Below, in pieces: positions 53,008 through 55,063 of a DNA stretch of 55,063 bases (within the stretch, counting starts at the first letter, position 1; each line of letters opens with the position of its first letter). A model generated the notes under the pieces. It was not told where the DNA came from. It saw only the letters and a program-made list of their open reading frames with translations, and ran no database searches. This DNA is from Acidobacteriaceae bacterium (GTDB taxonomy: Bacteria; Acidobacteriota; Terriglobia; Terriglobales; Acidobacteriaceae), in assembly GCA_003138515.1 (NCBI GenBank), contig PLGG01000042.1:1-55063 (forward strand), written 5' to 3'. A program made the translations under genes and the position numbers.

Positions 53008-53993
53008 TGCGCCTCCTTCTTGCTGAAGAGATCGCGGAACTGCTGGATCTCGTAAGAGATTGTGAGGCGCCACAAAACGCCTGCGCTGTTGTCGCTAAGC
53101 CCGAATTGCGGCGAGAAGCCTAGAGTGGGCCCGTGCGGAATATTGAAGTAGGCTGTGGGGCCGGCATATTGCGACGTGTCTTGGAATCCGAAGTCGTGCA
53201 CGGTCGCCAGTCCTCCGTAAACCTCGGCGCCGGCGCTGAAGTTCTGGCGGCAAAAAGTGCAGGCCCGACTCGCCGCGGCCAGCGCGAACGGGCGGCTTGC
53301 GCCCACGGCATAGCCGAACTCCCAGGCTCCGCCCATCATGTTCTTCTCCAAAATCCAGTTCTCCGAGATGTTCCATCCCTTCGGATTGCTGGAGAGAATC
53401 AACTTTCCCTCCATGGTGCGCGAGATGTCGCCGCGGCCGGCAGCATTTCTCCCCTGAAAATTGGCGATGCCGTCGTGGCCGGTCACTTCGAGAACGCTCT
53501 TGTCGGCGCCGTTCACGTCCTCGTACTCGATGTAGAGCACGGGATTGATCGCGTGCTCGGTGGGCAGCACGCGAAAGCGGTTCTCCCAGCGGAATCCGGT
53601 AAAGATGGTGGAGTCGTTCGCGGTTGCCTGGCCTTGCAGGTAGAGCTCGGTCGTCCACCAGGCTTTGGCGCCGTACTCCAGCTCCAGCGTGGCGCTATAG
53701 AACGCGTTTGCATCCTTGGGGGAGCCGGTCGTTCCTTTTTGAGCAACTTCGAGATTTCCCGGTTCTTCCAGCGCCTCAGAATACGTGACGAAGTATGGCG
53801 GCTCCTGCGCGCGGGCCGTTGTGTGCGGCGCAGCGCAAAGCGACACGAGGAAGAGCAGAGCCAGCGCACGGCAAAGAGAGAATTGCGCGAGGAGGCGATG
53901 AAAGTGAGGTCCACTGGAGCCATTTTTGTGGCGGCGACCTGGCTTTTGTGTAGCTTGGAGTTCAAAAAGGTGCTGCGGAGACTGCGCCATCAT
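53004..53993 (-). CDS. Outer-membrane-like protein with a C-x-x-C pair
   Basis: A 329-residue protein; a long N-terminus (perhaps starting later) leads to a signal peptide ending A-R-A-Q. The body has many amphipathic beta segments (Y-S-A-T-L-E-L-E-Y-G, F-R-W-E-N-R-F-R-V) suggesting a barrel. S-R-A-C-T-F-C-R-Q-N contains a C-x-x-C without a haem His, possibly a disulfide. Upstream of and coupled to the cytochrome c gene; possibly an outer-membrane partner in electron transfer, by position only. Family not recognised. Confidence 0.72.
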   Translation of the reverse strand: MMAQSPQHLFELQATQKPGRRHKNGSSGPHFHRLLAQFSLCRALALLFLVSLCAAPHTTARAQEPPYFVTYSEALEEPGNLEVAQKGTTGSPKDANAFYSATLELEYGAKAWWTTELYLQGQATANDSTIFTGFRWENRFRVLPTEHAINPVLYIEYEDVNGADKSVLEVTGHDGIANFQGRNAAGRGDISRTMEGKLILSSNPKGWNISENWILEKNMMGGAWEFGYAVGASRPFALAAASRACTFCRQNFSAGAEVYGGLATVHDFGFQDTSQYAGPTAYFNIPHGPTLGFSPQFGLSDNSAGVLWRLTISYEIQQFRDLFSKKEAQ

Positions 53994-54067
53994 GTTCCTT
54001 TCTGAGATGGATGGTGGCCGAGGTTTCCGCTATGCTAGGGAAACCGTCAGCTCACAAGTTGCCGGTT

Positions 54068-54118
54068 AAGCGGTCCTGATGATGCTTCGCCAAAAGACGC
54101 TCATCAGGGCCGCCGCTT
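54068..54118. other. Stable hairpin in the divergent spacer
   Basis: AAGCGG and CCTGATGA (54068-54082) pair with TCATCAGG and CCGCTT (54101-54118), around a small bulge and 18-nt loop. Could be a structured leader of the minus-strand operon. No known riboswitch recognised. Confidence 0.5.
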
Positions 54119-54210
54119 GATTGCCAATCTGCCGCGCCCAGCGCGATATCCGGTGCGGACGGTAAAGCCCCCGAAACACAACAGGTATAGTGCTGTCGCC
54201 GGAGGAATCA

Positions 54211-54241
54211 TTGATATACGACCGATTTGGTCCTATATCAA
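54211..54241. promoter_or_regulatory. Symmetric bidirectional promoter / IscR-Rrf2-like operator
   Basis: TTGATATACGACC-gattt-GGTCCTATATCAA, 13-bp arms with one mismatch. On both strands it reads TTGATA, 17 nt, TATATC, a promoter of consensus spacing. The core ATA-N3-GACC-N5-GGTC-N3-TAT has the layout of the E. coli IscR type 1 site. It lies between the cytochrome c operon (minus) and pgsA (plus). Confidence 0.75.
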
Positions 54242-54394
54242 ACTACCATAGCCTTTAGGCGCCCGCAATCGCTCCCGTTCCACTTTGTGAACCCGATTCT
54301 GCGACAGCCCAGTGGAGGCCGGAAGCAGGGGAATTGCGCCGGTGCAATAATGGTGTCACGCTACCAGCGAAGAGAGAGTGTGGCGCGGCCCGAG

Positions 54395-55036
54395 ATGAAT
54401 CTGCCCAACTCCATCACCATGACGCGGATCATCATGATCCCGCTGTTCCTCTGGATCCTGTCGCCGCATTTTCCATGGCAGGGACCGAGCGGAACGCAGG
54501 AGATTCTGGCGTCGATTCTCTTTGTGCTAGCGTCGATCACTGACGGCCTCGATGGGTATCTAGCCCGCAGGCGCGGCCAAATCACCACGATGGGCATGCT
54601 GCTCGACCCGCTGGCCGACAAGATCATGGTCACGGCGGCCTTCGTTGCTCTCGTCGCCTACAACCCGCAGGTGGTCAAGGTTTGGATCGTGGTGGTCATT
54701 GTCGGCCGCGAGTTTCTCATCTCGGGCCTGCGATCTATCGCATCGTCTGAAGGCTTTACCATCATGGCCAGCGATTTGGGAAAGCTGAAAACCGTGGTGC
54801 AGATCGTTTCTGTCACTTCGGCCGTCCTGGCTCACCGCTGGGATCATTGGCAGATCGGCGTGCTCACAATCCCGGTGAAATGGTATGCCATCGCGGCGAT
54901 CTACTTCACCGTGCTGGTTTCGACGATCTCGGCGGTCGATTATTTCATCGGCTTCTGGAAGAAGATCGACCACGCCTCCAACGACCGGCGCAAGGCATCG
55001 GTGCTTTCGCGCGGCAAGAGCGTGCGCATTTCGTAA
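54395..55036 (+). CDS. pgsA: CDP-diacylglycerol-glycerol-3-phosphate 3-phosphatidyltransferase
   Basis: Makes phosphatidylglycerol phosphate; 213 residues in the inner membrane. The CDP-alcohol phosphatidyltransferase motif D-G-x2-A-R-x8-G-x3-D-x3-D is complete: Asp50, Asp53, Gly54, Ala57, Arg58, Gly67, Asp71, Asp75. Four or more further hydrophobic helices and a basic tail follow. M-N-L-P-N-S-I-T is the classical PgsA start, so ATG 54395 is chosen; in-frame ATG 54350 and GTG 54380 exist. Upstream lies the symmetric promoter. Confidence 0.93.
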   Translation: MNLPNSITMTRIIMIPLFLWILSPHFPWQGPSGTQEILASILFVLASITDGLDGYLARRRGQITTMGMLLDPLADKIMVTAAFVALVAYNPQVVKVWIVVVIVGREFLISGLRSIASSEGFTIMASDLGKLKTVVQIVSVTSAVLAHRWDHWQIGVLTIPVKWYAIAAIYFTVLVSTISAVDYFIGFWKKIDHASNDRRKASVLSRGKSVRIS

Positions 55037-55063
55037 AAACAGGGAATAGGTGTGACCTTTCAA

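Noticed and set aside
54075..54082. CTGATGA suggests a hammerhead ribozyme core
   Set aside because: The bases are paired with TCATCAG and no GAAA core segment follows.
54155..54190. ACGGTAAAGCCCCCG resembles part of a c-di-GMP (GEMM) riboswitch
   Set aside because: The GEMM upstream helix and tetraloop/receptor cannot be assembled from the neighbouring sequence.

Overview
The window is about 55 kb of GC-rich, densely coding chromosomal DNA. It most resembles an Acidobacteriota genome (Terriglobia / Acidobacteriaceae-like). The assignment rests on a fossil of the acidobacterial extracellular HAF repeat, a BBP2-type beta-barrel porin beside an APC permease, paired eukaryotic-type kinase and PP2C phosphatase genes, many short gene-end repeats of the CAGGGAWC type, and several genes with a -10-like box 6-7 nt before the start codon and no Shine-Dalgarno (probable leaderless mRNAs). 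This is inference from protein style; no rRNA is present. I found no rRNA, tRNA, CRISPR array, insertion sequence or prophage.

Layout. 1-3.6 kb: the end of an M48 protease, a small HTH protein, a relic-rich gap with a HAF-repeat fossil, a secreted M29-like protein that appears to lack its metal ligands, and a broken copy of the HTH gene tail. 3.6-7.6 kb: an M24 aminopeptidase, the fatty-acid genes accB and accC, then a VapBC-like toxin-antitoxin pair. 7.7-12.9 kb: DinB protein, thiE, a six-unit phased operator array before a cationic amino acid permease, an orphan Phd-like antitoxin, bacilliredoxin and murB. 13-16.4 kb: an RsbU-like phosphatase and modABC. 16.4-21 kb: thrC-thrB, trxA, hslR, a hypothetical gene and a lone receiver protein. 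21.3-31 kb: an ArnT/PMT-like glycosyltransferase, uvrC carrying an in-frame palindromic repeat, an OmpA lipoprotein, and the uvrA-CPBP protease-pyrE operon.

31-38 kb: a small membrane protein, an STN-domain secreted protein divergent from another secreted protein, threonine aldolase, glnA, and a Ser/Thr kinase with its PP2C phosphatase. 38.4-45 kb: an APC permease and BBP2 porin divergent from a small membrane protein and a KdpD/KdpE-like two-component system, a possible transport and sensing module. 45-50 kb: apt, a ten-copy heptamer repeat, acyP, trpG and trpE on opposite strands, and two secreted or membrane proteins of unknown function. 50-55 kb: a second VapBC-like pair with its operator inside a consensus-spaced promoter, gdhA, a cytochrome c and outer-membrane protein operon, and pgsA. 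A 31-bp inverted repeat between the last two forms an almost perfectly symmetric promoter and resembles an IscR/Rrf2 operator.

Functionally this is mostly housekeeping: lipid precursors, nitrogen assimilation through glnA and gdhA, threonine and tryptophan synthesis, purine and pyrimidine salvage, UvrA/UvrC repair and molybdate uptake. The more novel content is in the non-coding architecture and a few unassigned membrane or secreted genes.
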